Shown: positions 1-7,429 of the stretch, piece after piece
How positions within the stretch are numbered: the first letter of the stretch is position 1
Layout of the letters: the number at the start of each line of letters is the position of its first letter
Assembly: GCA_958453305.1 (NCBI GenBank)
Contig: CAUDXH010000026.1
Coordinates: 1 to 20,943, forward strand
Direction: 5' to 3'
DNA: 20,943 nt
DNA from: an uncultured Bacteroides sp.
Lineage (GTDB): Bacteria > Bacteroidota > Bacteroidia > Bacteroidales > Bacteroidaceae
Program-made: the position numbers and the translations under genes
The notes under the pieces: model-generated
What the model saw: only the letters and a program-made list of their open reading frames with translations
Databases searched by the model: none
Told to the model about the DNA's origin: nothing

Positions 1-383
1 CGATCAACTTTAAAAAGTCCATGCATTACAATCCGTTCCATTATATCCGGAGTGAAAAAGACATCTTGAAGCTGGTCAATACCATTATCGCGAATACCAA
101 GGGTGAGGGCGAAAAATCCAATGAAGATTTCTGGGTCAAGGCGGAACGTCTCTTGTATTCTGCACTGATCGGATACATCTGGTATGAGGCACCAGAGGAA
201 GAACAGAACTTTTCTACTCTGTTGGAATTTATCAATGCCAGTGAGACCAGGGAGGATGATGAAGAATTTAAAAATGCGGTGGATGAATTGTTTGAAGAAC
301 TGGAAGCAGAAAATCCGGAACACTTTGCAGTAAGGCAATATCGCAAGTACAAGCTTGCTGCCGGTGATATATGCTCTAAGTGA
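1..383 (+). pseudogene. VirD4/TraG-type coupling protein, left fragment (interrupted by inserted element)
   Basis: This is the central part of a type IV secretion coupling ATPase, which feeds the relaxase-DNA complex into the conjugation channel. The frame is open from base 3 without a start, so the gene begins outside the window, and the Walker A part must lie there. Visible text such as FHYIRSEKDI and the acidic stretch before YKLAAG is typical of the CD1115-type VirD4 of clostridial conjugative elements. True homology stops at the glycine codon beginning at 363. The last residues (D-I-C-S-K, stop at 381-383) are encoded by the inserted element. The rest of the protein resumes at 14651 in the same frame. 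As it stands the gene is broken, so the outer element should transfer only after the insert excises. Family is inferred from motif memory, but the split itself is read directly. Confidence 0.85.
353..375 (+). other. attL junction, core GG at 363-364
   Basis: The virD4 codons for Ala-Ala end in GCC at 360-362. The next two bases, GG, are shared with the right junction, and the sequence after 364 is no longer virD4. Large serine recombinases exchange strands at a central dinucleotide, so GG is the likely crossover. TATGCT at 370-375 is the -10 half of a promoter completed only in the circular form. Confidence 0.75.
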
Positions 384-441
384 CTTCTTAATCATGATTT
401 TGTCATGGTTAGTGAAGCAATCACTTAGAGCATTTTTGTTT
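371..441 (+). terminator. Long hairpin with T-tract ahead of the recombinase gene
   Basis: Perfect 13-base arms ATGCTCTAAGTGA (371-383) and TCACTTAGAGCAT (421-433) enclose a second, imperfect pairing of CTTC..TAA..CATGA with TCATG..TTA..GAAG. The right arm runs straight into TTTTT (433-437) and then GTTT. The layout fits a Rho-independent terminator or attenuator between the element's end and the recombinase ribosome binding site (AGGAGG, 443-448). It could block read-through from the virD4 operon. The arms could also be recombinase binding sites, which sequence alone cannot settle. Confidence 0.6.
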
Positions 442-455
442 CAGGAGGTACAGCC

Positions 456-2336
456 ATGAGAAATGAAAAAATTACCCCACTGTACGAGCGCCTGAGCCGG
501 GACGATGAGTTACAGGGCGAGAGCAATTCCATATCCAACCAAAAGCAGATGTTAGAGGATTTTGCCCGCCGGAACGGGCTGCCCAACCCTACGCACTTTA
601 CCGATGATGGTATCTCCGGCACCCGTTTTGACCGCCCCGGATTTCTGGCGATGATGGAGGAAGTCGAGGCCGGACGGGTGGAGGCCATTGTTATCAAAGA
701 CATGAGCCGCCTGGGGCGCGATTATCTGAAAGTCGGCCAGGTCATGGAGATTTTGCGGCAGCGCGGCGTCCGGCTGATCGCCATCAACGACGGTGTGGAC
801 AGTCTGAAAGGCGATGACGATTTTACGCCCTTCCGTAACATTATGAATGAATTTTACGCCCGTGATACCAGCCGGAAAATCCGCTCTGTGTTTAAGTCAA
901 AAGGCATGAGTGGCAAGCACCTGACCGGCACTGTGATTTACGGCTACTTATGGGACGAAAAACGGGAGCATTGGCTGGTAGATGAGGAAGCTGCCGAAGT
1001 GGTACGCCGTATATTCTCCCTCACGCTGGAGGGATATGGGCCTTACCAGATCGCCTGCAAATTATCCACAGACCGGATTGAAATTCCTGTCGTACACCTT
1101 GCCCGCTTCAACGAGGGTGTGAACCGTTCAAAGCCGATCAAAGACCCATATGGATGGGGATCATCTACCATCGTGAACATTTTGAAAAAACGAGAGTATT
1201 TAGGGCATACCATCAATTTCAAGACCCGCAAGCACTTTAAGGACAAGAAAAGCCACTATGTTTCTGAGGACGAATGGACGATCTTTGAGAATACCCATGA
1301 AGCCATTATCGACCAGCAGACCTTTGATTTGGCGCAGAAAATCCGCAGCAATGTACGGCGTTATCCAAACGGCTGGGGCGAAGCGGCTCCCCTCACAGGC
1401 TTGCTCTATTGTGCCGATTGCGGCGGCAAGATGTATGTCCACCGCACCAACAATGGCAAGCGGGTTTCTCAATATACCTGTTCCAATTATACCAAAGTTC
1501 CGTGTGGGACACTATGCCCTACACAACACCGTATCAATGAGAGTGCTGTCCTGACATTGGTTTCCGACACGCTCCGGGCTATCGCTGAATATTCGAGAAA
1601 TGACCGGACGGAATTTATTCACACTGTTCAGGAGACGCAGGTTGCTCAACAGAGTGCCGATATATCGAAAAAGCGCAGGCGTCTGGCTGCTGCCCAAAAG
1701 AGAGCCGGAGAACTGGAAAAACTGATTTGCAAAATCTATGAGGACAACGCCCTCGGCAAGCTGCAGGATGCACGATATAAGGCGCTTGATGCACAGTATG
1801 CCAAAGAGCAGGATGCACTTGAGATTGAAATTGCGGAGTTGGAAAAGGCTGTTACCGGCTATGAGCAGAGCCAGAAATCAGCGGAGAAATTTATAGCCCT
1901 GATTGATAAGTACGAGAATTTTGACACGCTGACAAACACCATGCTCAACGAGTTTGTAGAGAAAATCCTTGTCCACGAACGCGCCCGAAAAGGCAGCCAG
2001 GACACTACGCAGGAGGTTGAAATCTACTTCAATTTTGTGGGCCGGTATATCCCGCCCGCCTTGCAGCCGGTTCCACTGACCCCGGAAGAACAAGAAGAAC
2101 TGCGGAAGAAGGAGGAACGCAAGGACAGGCTTCACCAGAACTACTTACGCCGCAAGGCCAACGGCAAGCAGAAGGAATGGGAAAAACGCTACAACGCCAA
2201 ACGCAAGGCCCAGGTGGAGGCAGCAAAGGCCACAATCCGGGCCGAGGACATGGAGAAGGGCATTTTTACCACCGTCAGCCAGTTACCCAGGCAGGAGCCG
2301 CGCAAGGCCACCGTATCGGCCAGTGCCACAGTTTAA
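456..2336 (+). CDS. tnpX-like: TnpX-like large serine recombinase
   Basis: This is the site-specific recombinase that excises and integrates the inner element. The N-terminal resolvase domain (about residues 5-150) has the YERLS motif with catalytic Ser14 and the arginines of KDMSRLGRD (Arg85, Arg88). A recombinase domain follows (about 160-300), then a zinc-ribbon with C319, C322, C342 and C350/C354, then a long charged coiled coil (about 395-480) of the type that governs synapsis. The 626-residue length is normal for large serine recombinases. ATG at 456 is set by AGGAGG at 443-448. Position at the extreme end of the element is the rule for this family. Expression probably needs the promoter formed on circularisation. 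A two-base GG core is used here, whereas Tn4451 TnpX is known for GA. Confidence 0.93.
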   Translation: MRNEKITPLYERLSRDDELQGESNSISNQKQMLEDFARRNGLPNPTHFTDDGISGTRFDRPGFLAMMEEVEAGRVEAIVIKDMSRLGRDYLKVGQVMEILRQRGVRLIAINDGVDSLKGDDDFTPFRNIMNEFYARDTSRKIRSVFKSKGMSGKHLTGTVIYGYLWDEKREHWLVDEEAAEVVRRIFSLTLEGYGPYQIACKLSTDRIEIPVVHLARFNEGVNRSKPIKDPYGWGSSTIVNILKKREYLGHTINFKTRKHFKDKKSHYVSEDEWTIFENTHEAIIDQQTFDLAQKIRSNVRRYPNGWGEAAPLTGLLYCADCGGKMYVHRTNNGKRVSQYTCSNYTKVPCGTLCPTQHRINESAVLTLVSDTLRAIAEYSRNDRTEFIHTVQETQVAQQSADISKKRRRLAAAQKRAGELEKLICKIYEDNALGKLQDARYKALDAQYAKEQDALEIEIAELEKAVTGYEQSQKSAEKFIALIDKYENFDTLTNTMLNEFVEKILVHERARKGSQDTTQEVEIYFNFVGRYIPPALQPVPLTPEEQEELRKKEERKDRLHQNYLRRKANGKQKEWEKRYNAKRKAQVEAAKATIRAEDMEKGIFTTVSQLPRQEPRKATVSASATV

Positions 2337-2362
2337 CCATTACAGTGCAAAGGAGAATGAAC

Positions 2363-2716
2363 ATGAGCGAATTGACTTACACCCGCTGCGGAGATTACTA
2401 CATCCCTGATCTGAAACTTTCCGAGCAGCCGGAGGCCCCCATCGGCAAGTATGGCCGTATGCGGCAACGCTACCTGAAGGAACACCGGCCCGGCCTTTAT
2501 AGCAGCTTGATTTTGAGCGAAAAGCTGTACCCGCACCTGTTGGAGATTGATCGGGCGGCGCGGGAGCGGATGGACGCCATGCTGCCCCGCATGATGGAGG
2601 CGGCGGGCGTCACCGAGGAACTGAAAGCCCGTGACCCCATGCGCTGGGTGGGGCTGATGAACACATTAACGGCACAGATTGAGGAAATTTTACTCAGGGA
2701 ACTGATTTGCAGCTGA
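2363..2716 (+). CDS. tnpV: TnpV family transposon-encoded protein
   Basis: A 117-residue protein beginning MSELTYTRCGDYYIPDL, with the conserved KYGRMRQRYL segment of the TnpV family first named in Tn4451. Its biochemical role is not established. I see no catalytic motif and no membrane segment. The protein is charged and mostly helical. ATG at 2363 is preferred because AGGAG (2351-2355) lies 7 bases upstream. The longer in-frame reading starts inside the recombinase gene. It follows tnpX by 26 bases and is probably co-transcribed with it. Its presence supports the Tn4451-like assignment. Confidence 0.82.
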   Translation: MSELTYTRCGDYYIPDLKLSEQPEAPIGKYGRMRQRYLKEHRPGLYSSLILSEKLYPHLLEIDRAARERMDAMLPRMMEAAGVTEELKARDPMRWVGLMNTLTAQIEEILLRELICS

Positions 2717-2732
2717 ATGGGAGGTGTGGGAA

Positions 2733-3032
2733 ATGCTGACCTTTGAAAAGGTTCTGGAAGTGTTTCAGGCATATCTGGATGATGACCCTCTGTATGAGGT
2801 GGTTCAGACCAGGCACGGTTATACATTGATGGCATGGGAACCCCACCGGAATGACTGGTATAGCGCCGAGATACAGAAAACCCCAGAGGATTTACGGAAC
2901 GCTTTGCTGGGTACATACGCCAACTTTCTGGAAGATAAAATTACCGGAAACGAGCGTGAACTGACTGTGACAGAAACCAGAGAAATCCAGCAGAGGTGTC
3001 AGGAACTTTTGGAAAAGTGCCGGGAACCTTGA
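2733..3032 (+). CDS. Small hypothetical protein of TnpX-type elements
   Basis: A 99-residue soluble protein starting MLTFEKVLEVFQAYL, with no motif that I can tie to a function. A start at 2733 is supported by GGGAGGT at 2719-2725; the upstream GTG at 2724 overlaps that site and is unlikely. It lies 16 bases after tnpV and is probably the last gene of the recombinase operon, ending just before a two-way terminator. Similar short acidic proteins accompany tnpV in related elements as far as I recall, but the role is unknown. Confidence 0.7.
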   Translation: MLTFEKVLEVFQAYLDDDPLYEVVQTRHGYTLMAWEPHRNDWYSAEIQKTPEDLRNALLGTYANFLEDKITGNERELTVTETREIQQRCQELLEKCREP

Positions 3033-3043
3033 TATAGAAATGC

Positions 3044-3077
3044 CAGAAGGAGGCCGCGATTATGCGTCCTCCTTCTG
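3044..3077. terminator. Bidirectional terminator between converging genes
   Basis: Perfect 10-base arms CAGAAGGAGG (3044-3053) and CCTCCTTCTG (3068-3077) with a 14-base loop lie between the converging hypothetical gene (+) and the XRE gene (-), overlapping the last codons of the latter. Flanking T-runs are weak. The right arm also resembles an anti-Shine-Dalgarno sequence. Confidence 0.5.
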
Positions 3078-3428
3078 CTTCGCAGTCTGTTCCATTTTGA
3101 GCGCCCCGTCTATGGCACCTTCGATAATCGGCAGGTATTCTTCAGGGCAGAGTTTCAGCTTGTGGCTGACCCGTTGCCGCTGTTCGCTTTCTTCCCGCAT
3201 GATCTCCGGGTTAAAATACCGTTCCACGGGAAGTCCGCAGATCTTAATCAATTGGATCATCACAGGCAGGCTCGGAATTGCACCTTGATTCTCAATGTTG
3301 GCAAGATACCGCCATTCAATCCCAACCATTTCCGCCAATGTTTTTCGTGCCAGACGCTTTGCCTCTCGTGCGGCTTTGACATCTGCGCCGAAGGTTTCAA
3401 AACCGGGACAATCTTCAACTTTCGCCAT
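3060..3428 (-). CDS. XRE-family helix-turn-helix repressor
   Basis: A 122-residue cytoplasmic DNA-binding protein. The helix-turn-helix lies at about residues 12-68, with the ARKTLAEMVGIEWRYLANIE stretch forming the two helices. The C-terminal half is charged and may serve dimerisation. It is transcribed away from the small HTH gene and the cargo operon, and the intergenic region holds two copies of TATAATTCATA, plausible operators. The likely role is repressor of its own promoter and the cargo promoter, the usual arrangement of a mobile-element control switch. The start is supported by AGGGTGAT just upstream on the minus strand. Target and ligand are unknown. Confidence 0.83.
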   Translation of the reverse strand: MAKVEDCPGFETFGADVKAAREAKRLARKTLAEMVGIEWRYLANIENQGAIPSLPVMIQLIKICGLPVERYFNPEIMREESEQRQRVSHKLKLCPEEYLPIIEGAIDGALKMEQTAKQKEDA

Positions 3429-3450
3429 ATAATATCACCCTGTTACATTG

Positions 3451-3552
3451 TATAATTCATACTTCGCCTGTGGAATGTCACTGTATGCAGGTTAGTTGAA
3501 GTTTATAATTCATATCCCGTTTCTTGCATTGTTCGAAAAAGAGAACTATAAT
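3451..3552. promoter_or_regulatory. Divergent control region with two operator-like repeats and a sigma-A promoter
   Basis: For the plus strand, TTGCAT (3524-3529), a 17-base spacer and TATAAT (3547-3552) make a near-consensus promoter for the small HTH gene and cargo. The 11-base TATAATTCATA occurs at 3451-3461 and 3504-3514. It is an imperfect palindrome, so each copy could bind a repressor dimer. The first copy lies just upstream of the XRE gene. Confidence 0.65.
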
Positions 3553-3572
3553 GTACTCTGTGGAGGTGCGAA

Positions 3573-3752
3573 ATGGACTATATGACATTGAAAGAGGCCG
3601 CCGAAAAGTGGGGCGTGACACCTCGTAGTGCAAATTATTATTGCGCTGGTGGGCGTATCCCTGGCGCTGTGAATATGGCTGGTGTTTGGCTGATCCCAAA
3701 GGACGCGGAAAAGCCGACTGATAGACGCAGAAAGGAGTTTCAACATGAATAA
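3573..3752 (+). CDS. Small HTH (MerR/excisionase-like) DNA-binding protein
   Basis: A 59-residue protein with MTLKEAAEKWGVTPRSANYY, a MerR/AlpA-like helix-turn-helix at residues 4-23, followed by a basic tail. GGAGG at 3562-3566 precedes ATG 3573. Its stop (3750-3752) overlaps the start of the response-regulator gene (3745) by 8 bases, so the two are probably translationally coupled. It is the first gene after the near-consensus promoter. Proteins of this shape act as excisionases or small regulators, and which applies here is not clear. Confidence 0.75.
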   Translation: MDYMTLKEAAEKWGVTPRSANYYCAGGRIPGAVNMAGVWLIPKDAEKPTDRRRKEFQHE

Positions 3753-4410
3753 TGTTTTAATTATCGAAGATGATAAAGAAATTTGCGTTATGATAAAAGA
3801 CCATCTGGAAAAGTACAATTATCAAGTCTTCTTCACACTTACTGGTGCAAATGCGATTGAACGTATAAAAGAATTATCCCCAGATTTAATTATTTTAGAT
3901 TTAATGCTTCCTTTTATCAGTGGAGATGAGTTAATTAGAAATATCAGAAAATTTTCAGACGTACCTGTAATTGTTGTTTCTGCAAAAAGTTTAACATTCA
4001 ACAAAGTCGAACTGCTACGCTTGGGTGCTGATGACTATTTAACAAAGCCGTTTGATTTGGACGAATTACTAGCGCGAATTGAACGCAATTTGCTAAGAAG
4101 TCAAAAAGATACTCCCAATCTTTGTTTGACCTTTGGAGAACTTTCCATTAATACATCTTCAAAGATAGTTACTGTTGCAGACGAAATTATTGTGCTTACA
4201 GCAAAAGAGTATCAACTTGTAGAACTACTGGCGAAATATCCTGATAAAGTTTTTTCTAAGCAAAATCTTTATGAAAGTATTTGGCAAGAACCATTTGCAA
4301 GGGATAATGATGTCATTAACACACATATAAGTAACTTACGAAAAAAATTAAAGGGCGAAGGCTGCCGAATTAAGACCATATGGGGCTTGGGTTACCGATT
4401 TGCAAAGTGA
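3745..4410 (+). CDS. OmpR/PhoB-family response regulator
   Basis: A 221-residue two-component regulator. The receiver domain (1-118) has the acidic pair D9/D10, phosphoacceptor D52 in LILDLMLPF, S79 and K101 (TKPF). The winged-helix DNA-binding domain (about 128-221) includes VLTAKEYQLVELLA and the recognition and wing segments ending GLGYRFAK. All signature residues are intact. AAAGGAG inside the preceding gene sets ATG 3745. Its partner kinase is probably the one at 6229-7143. DNA and codon use are clearly more AT-rich than in the flanking recombinase and relaxase genes, pointing to separate acquisition of this cargo. The likely target is the CTTTAG repeat array just downstream. Confidence 0.92.
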   Translation: MNNVLIIEDDKEICVMIKDHLEKYNYQVFFTLTGANAIERIKELSPDLIILDLMLPFISGDELIRNIRKFSDVPVIVVSAKSLTFNKVELLRLGADDYLTKPFDLDELLARIERNLLRSQKDTPNLCLTFGELSINTSSKIVTVADEIIVLTAKEYQLVELLAKYPDKVFSKQNLYESIWQEPFARDNDVINTHISNLRKKLKGEGCRIKTIWGLGYRFAK

Positions 4411-4411
4411 G

Positions 4412-4440
4412 CTTTAGATAATCTTTAGCTTTACCTTTAG
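4412..4440 (+). promoter_or_regulatory. Four CTTTAG-like direct repeats, probable response-regulator site
   Basis: CTTTAG occurs at 4412, 4423 and 4435, with CTTTAC at 4429. The 11-12 base spacing between alternate copies puts them on one face of the helix, as OmpR-type regulators require. A possible -10 (GATACT) lies near 4463 with no good -35 upstream, as expected of an activator-dependent promoter for the ABC genes. Confidence 0.5.
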
Positions 4441-4494
4441 ATTATTCAAGGAATTGTCTGCGATACTAAATAACAAGAAAGGAGCTGTGAAAAA

Positions 4495-5415
4495 ATGAAC
4501 GTAACAGTTTTTGAAGCTATCAACATCACAAAAAAGTATCGCAATACACTAGCCCTAAATCAAGTATCTATGTCTGTAATGCAAGGAGATATTTATGGGT
4601 TTATCGGAGAAAACGGTGCCGGTAAAACAACAATGATTCGTTTACTAACCGGACTGGCAGAACCTACTACTGGCAAAATTGCTTTATTCGGTGAAAGCAA
4701 TAAGAAACTTGCAAAGCAGCGTGAGCGCATTGGCTGTATTATTGAGAGCCCTTCTCTTTATCTTGATATGACAGCCTATGAAAATTTGGAGGTACAACGT
4801 TTGCAACGCGGTATTCCAGGAAAAGGTTGCATTGATAATGCTTTAGCATTAGTTGGTTTGAAAGATACCGGAAAGAAAAAAGCAAAAGATTTCTCTTTGG
4901 GTATGCGGCAGAGACTAGCTCTCGCAATCGCTTTGCTTGGGAATCCTGAATTTCTCGTACTAGATGAACCAATTAACGGACTAGACCCTACTGGAATTAT
5001 CGAATTAAGAAACTTACTCAAAAGACTAAATAAAGAACGTGGAATCACTATTTTGATTTCAAGTCACATTCTCACGGAACTTCATCAATTAGCAAATAGA
5101 TATGGTATCTTACATGAGGGGAAACTTTTACAGGAAATTACCGCTACAGAGTTAGACAAACGCTGCAAAAAGCATCTGTTGTTGCAAGTGAATGATGTAG
5201 CTGCTGCTAGTGTTTTATTGGAAAGCAAACTGAATACTTCAAATTTTTCTGTTATGCCAGACAAAAGTATTCATCTATATGATTATGTTGAAAATGCCGG
5301 AAAAGTATCAGCGTTGCTAAGTGCAAATAACATTACGATTTATCAGTTAGCACAATCTGGAGATAGTCTTGAAACTTATTACACTAATTTGATAGGAGGG
5401 TGCCAAAATGATTAA
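4495..5415 (+). CDS. ABC transporter ATP-binding protein (BcrA/lantibiotic-protection type)
   Basis: A 306-residue nucleotide-binding subunit that would drive export or expulsion of a membrane-active compound. Walker A is GENGAGKTT (38-46), the IIESPSLY segment (82-89) is typical of the BcrA/LanF branch, the signature is FSLGMRQR (133-140), Walker B is FLVLDEP (153-159), and the H-loop is SSH (189-191). The C-terminal 80 residues form the accessory domain common in this branch. AAAGGAG precedes ATG 4495. Its end overlaps the permease start by 8 bases. BcrA/NisF-type relatives confer resistance to bacitracin or lantibiotics, but substrate cannot be assigned from sequence. An 84-base gap carrying direct repeats separates it from the regulator gene. 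Confidence 0.9.
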   Translation: MNVTVFEAINITKKYRNTLALNQVSMSVMQGDIYGFIGENGAGKTTMIRLLTGLAEPTTGKIALFGESNKKLAKQRERIGCIIESPSLYLDMTAYENLEVQRLQRGIPGKGCIDNALALVGLKDTGKKKAKDFSLGMRQRLALAIALLGNPEFLVLDEPINGLDPTGIIELRNLLKRLNKERGITILISSHILTELHQLANRYGILHEGKLLQEITATELDKRCKKHLLLQVNDVAAASVLLESKLNTSNFSVMPDKSIHLYDYVENAGKVSALLSANNITIYQLAQSGDSLETYYTNLIGGCQND

Positions 5416-6214
5416 CCATTTTAAAGCTGAATTTTATAAATTGCGTCACTCAAAGATATTGATAACTATATTAGGCGTATGTGCGGCGGTTATAATGGTC
5501 TCTTTTGCACTTGGTGACATGACTTTTTTTGGAGCCGGAGATGGAACAGAAAGTGTAATCGGATTTCAAGCTAAGTGTTATCTATCTAGTGAAATACCAA
5601 CGTTTCAAACTGTTGCCCGCTCATCTCTTGCATATACAGCCTTTTTCTGGATTATTGGCATTTTATTTGCAACCATATTTTTTACAAAAGAATATAATAC
5701 GGGTACAATCAAATTATCTGTTGCATACGGCACTAAACGAACTATTCTCTACTACACCAAAGCGATTACAATATTGGTGGTGTCTCTGATAACGTATCTG
5801 ATTTTTGTAGCTACATTTTTCGTTATTGAAATCATACAATCCGGTTACATTCCAACTGCGAGTGAAGTAATAAACCTTTTGGGATGGGCTCTTGCTTGCG
5901 GAACGGTTTTATTAGCATTAGAAAGCATTTCTATTTTTTTATGTGTCGTTATTCAAAATACAGGGATTGTAACAGGGATTTGCTGCTTATATGTATTCAG
6001 TGGAGCGTCTGTTTACTTAATGCTATGGAGTGATATGGAGACGGTTTCAATACCCTTAAAATTTTTTGTATATGGAAATCCTATGTACTATTGGATGAAT
6101 TTCAGCTCTTGTCGCACAATGGGTATTATTGAGCATTTACCATTCTATTTCATAGGGTGCATTTCTCTTTTGATTGTTGGCGGTCTTATTATGATTAGAA
6201 AAGAAATCAAGTAA
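5408..6214 (+). CDS. ABC-2 type permease subunit
   Basis: A 268-residue integral membrane protein with about six hydrophobic segments (approximately 15-37, 75-93, 113-140, 152-180, 184-206, 240-262). The EYNTGTIK segment after the second is the cytoplasmic coupling motif common in lantibiotic-immunity and BcrB permeases. It would pair with the ATPase encoded immediately upstream, whose gene overlaps it by 8 bases. Classical LanFEG systems have two different permeases and only one is present here, so a homodimer is likely. GGAGG at 5396-5400, inside the ATPase gene, precedes ATG 5408. Confidence 0.87.
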   Translation: MINHFKAEFYKLRHSKILITILGVCAAVIMVSFALGDMTFFGAGDGTESVIGFQAKCYLSSEIPTFQTVARSSLAYTAFFWIIGILFATIFFTKEYNTGTIKLSVAYGTKRTILYYTKAITILVVSLITYLIFVATFFVIEIIQSGYIPTASEVINLLGWALACGTVLLALESISIFLCVVIQNTGIVTGICCLYVFSGASVYLMLWSDMETVSIPLKFFVYGNPMYYWMNFSSCRTMGIIEHLPFYFIGCISLLIVGGLIMIRKEIK

Positions 6215-6228
6215 AAGGGAGGTAGAAT

Positions 6229-7143
6229 ATGGGTTGGGCGATTATGTTTCTTGTTCTGATAGCATTGGTCATTATCCTTTCAATTTCTTTAATTAACTGG
6301 AAAATACAGATATATAAAGTAATCGTCCAACTAAATGCTATTCTGAATAGAAAAACGAAAAAGTTAGTTACAGTGTCTTTATCTGATAGGCGGTTAGAGC
6401 ATTTGGTTGAAATCATAAATCAGATTGTATCAAAAGATAATATTTATCTGGGCGAAATTCAAAAAAAGGAGAATGAATTAAAAGAGAATATTTCTTGCCT
6501 TTCTCATGATTTACGGACACCACTAACTTCCATTCGCGGATATTTGCAACTTCTATCAAGTGCGCCTGATGAAAAAAGAGCGGAATATATTTCAGCATTA
6601 TCCGGAAAAGCATTGAGATTAGAACGTCTCATAGATGACTTTTATCAAATCTCTCTTTTAGAAGCAGGACAATATCCATTTTACTATGAAAAGGTTGAGC
6701 TATGCTCATTGCTTACTGAAATCCTGCTAGACAATTATTCGATTTTCAGCGTTAATGGAATTGAACCCCAAATAGAAATACCTAATATGGACATCTATCT
6801 TAATGCTGACAGAAAGGCGTGTATTCGCATTATACAAAATCTTATATTCAATGCGGTAACATCCACTACAAATAATGTTGTAATTCAACTAATTAATATC
6901 GCAGATTCTGTACAACTCTGTATTAAAAATCCTGTTGCATCTATTCCTACAGAAGAATATTCAAAACTGTTGGAACGCTTTTATGTAGCAGATGTTTCAA
7001 GAAGTAATGGTACGTCTGGACAAGGACTTTACATTGTGAAAAAGCTATTACTTATGATGAATTGTACAAATCCAATAATTGAAATACATGACCATAATTT
7101 TATGATTACGATTGATTTTTCGCCCTTACTCATAAAGAAATAA
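6229..7143 (+). CDS. Sensor histidine kinase with one N-terminal membrane segment
   Basis: A 304-residue kinase. One hydrophobic segment (about 4-23) is followed directly by a linker, so there is no extracellular sensing domain. The phosphoacceptor box has H93 in LSHDLRTPLTSIRG. The N-box is QNLIFNAV (203-210), and the ATP-lid glycines are in GTSGQGLYIVKK (261-272). GGGAGGT sets ATG 6229, 14 bases after the permease. Kinases of this layout next to a peptide-exporting ABC pair usually sense cell-envelope antibiotics through or with the transporter. It should phosphorylate the regulator at 3745-4410. The last gene of the AT-rich block, it is followed by a terminator. Confidence 0.9.
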   Translation: MGWAIMFLVLIALVIILSISLINWKIQIYKVIVQLNAILNRKTKKLVTVSLSDRRLEHLVEIINQIVSKDNIYLGEIQKKENELKENISCLSHDLRTPLTSIRGYLQLLSSAPDEKRAEYISALSGKALRLERLIDDFYQISLLEAGQYPFYYEKVELCSLLTEILLDNYSIFSVNGIEPQIEIPNMDIYLNADRKACIRIIQNLIFNAVTSTTNNVVIQLINIADSVQLCIKNPVASIPTEEYSKLLERFYVADVSRSNGTSGQGLYIVKKLLLMMNCTNPIIEIHDHNFMITIDFSPLLIKK

Positions 7144-7152
7144 TCTGCCGGA

Positions 7153-7178
7153 CGACGGCAAAAGAAAAAAAGCCGTCG
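7153..7178 (+). repeat. Stem-loop just after the kinase gene
   Basis: Seven-base arms CGACGGC (7153-7159) and GCCGTCG (7172-7178) surround an A-rich loop 9 bases after the kinase stop. It lacks a following T-run, so it is more likely an mRNA 3' end stabiliser than a terminator. Confidence 0.4.
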
Positions 7179-7215
7179 CAAAGCAGAGGTATTTTCACGC
7201 GCCATTTCTAAATTA

Positions 7216-7250
7216 CGGCGGCTTTGATTTTCAGAGCCGCCGCTTCTTTT
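7216..7250 (+). terminator. Rho-independent terminator of the cargo operon
   Basis: Eight-base GC-rich arms CGGCGGCT (7216-7223) and AGCCGCCG (7235-7242) with an 11-base loop are followed by CTTCTTTTT. The position after the four-gene cargo operon fits its terminator. Confidence 0.65.
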
Positions 7251-7293
7251 TGCCTATCGGCAAGTCTACGACGACCCTAACACCGTGTAAATC

Positions 7294-7324
7294 CACGGCG
7301 GCATATAGGAGGATTGCCGCCGTG
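7294..7324 (+). promoter_or_regulatory. Hairpin presenting a Shine-Dalgarno sequence in its loop
   Basis: Ten-base perfect arms CACGGCGGCA (7294-7303) and TGCCGCCGTG (7315-7324) hold the 11-base loop TATAGGAGGAT. The AGGAGG lies wholly in the loop, and the right arm covers the GTG start of the small ORF that follows. Folding could therefore control translation of that ORF. Confidence 0.55.
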
Positions 7325-7429
7325 TCTATGCTTGCCTTTTTTCACAGTACCCATGACCTGCACCAGCTAAAAAAAGCCTGTTCCCAGCAGCGGAGCAATG
7401 CGGTCAGAAGTATGCACTATACCATGTAA
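7322..7429 (+). CDS. Possible 35-residue leader peptide
   Basis: An unrecognised small ORF: GTG at 7322 (or ATG 7328) to TAA at 7427-7429. The product begins MSMLAFFHSTHDLHQLKKAC and is basic toward its end, with no membrane segment or known motif. AGGAGG at 7308-7313 is 8 bases before the GTG, an ideal distance, but it sits in the loop of a hairpin whose arm includes the start codon. After the stop come 170 non-coding bases before the first sigma-like gene, with a G/C-rich run followed by CTTTTTT near 7475. Leader ORF plus hairpin plus T-tract resembles an attenuation leader. A real short protein or chance are alternatives. Confidence 0.4.
   Translation: MSMLAFFHSTHDLHQLKKACSQQRSNAVRSMHYTM

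Noticed and set aside
2497..2916. 139-codon minus-strand frame over TnpV and the next gene
   Set aside because: It overlaps two plus-strand genes with good ribosome binding sites and has no known domain.
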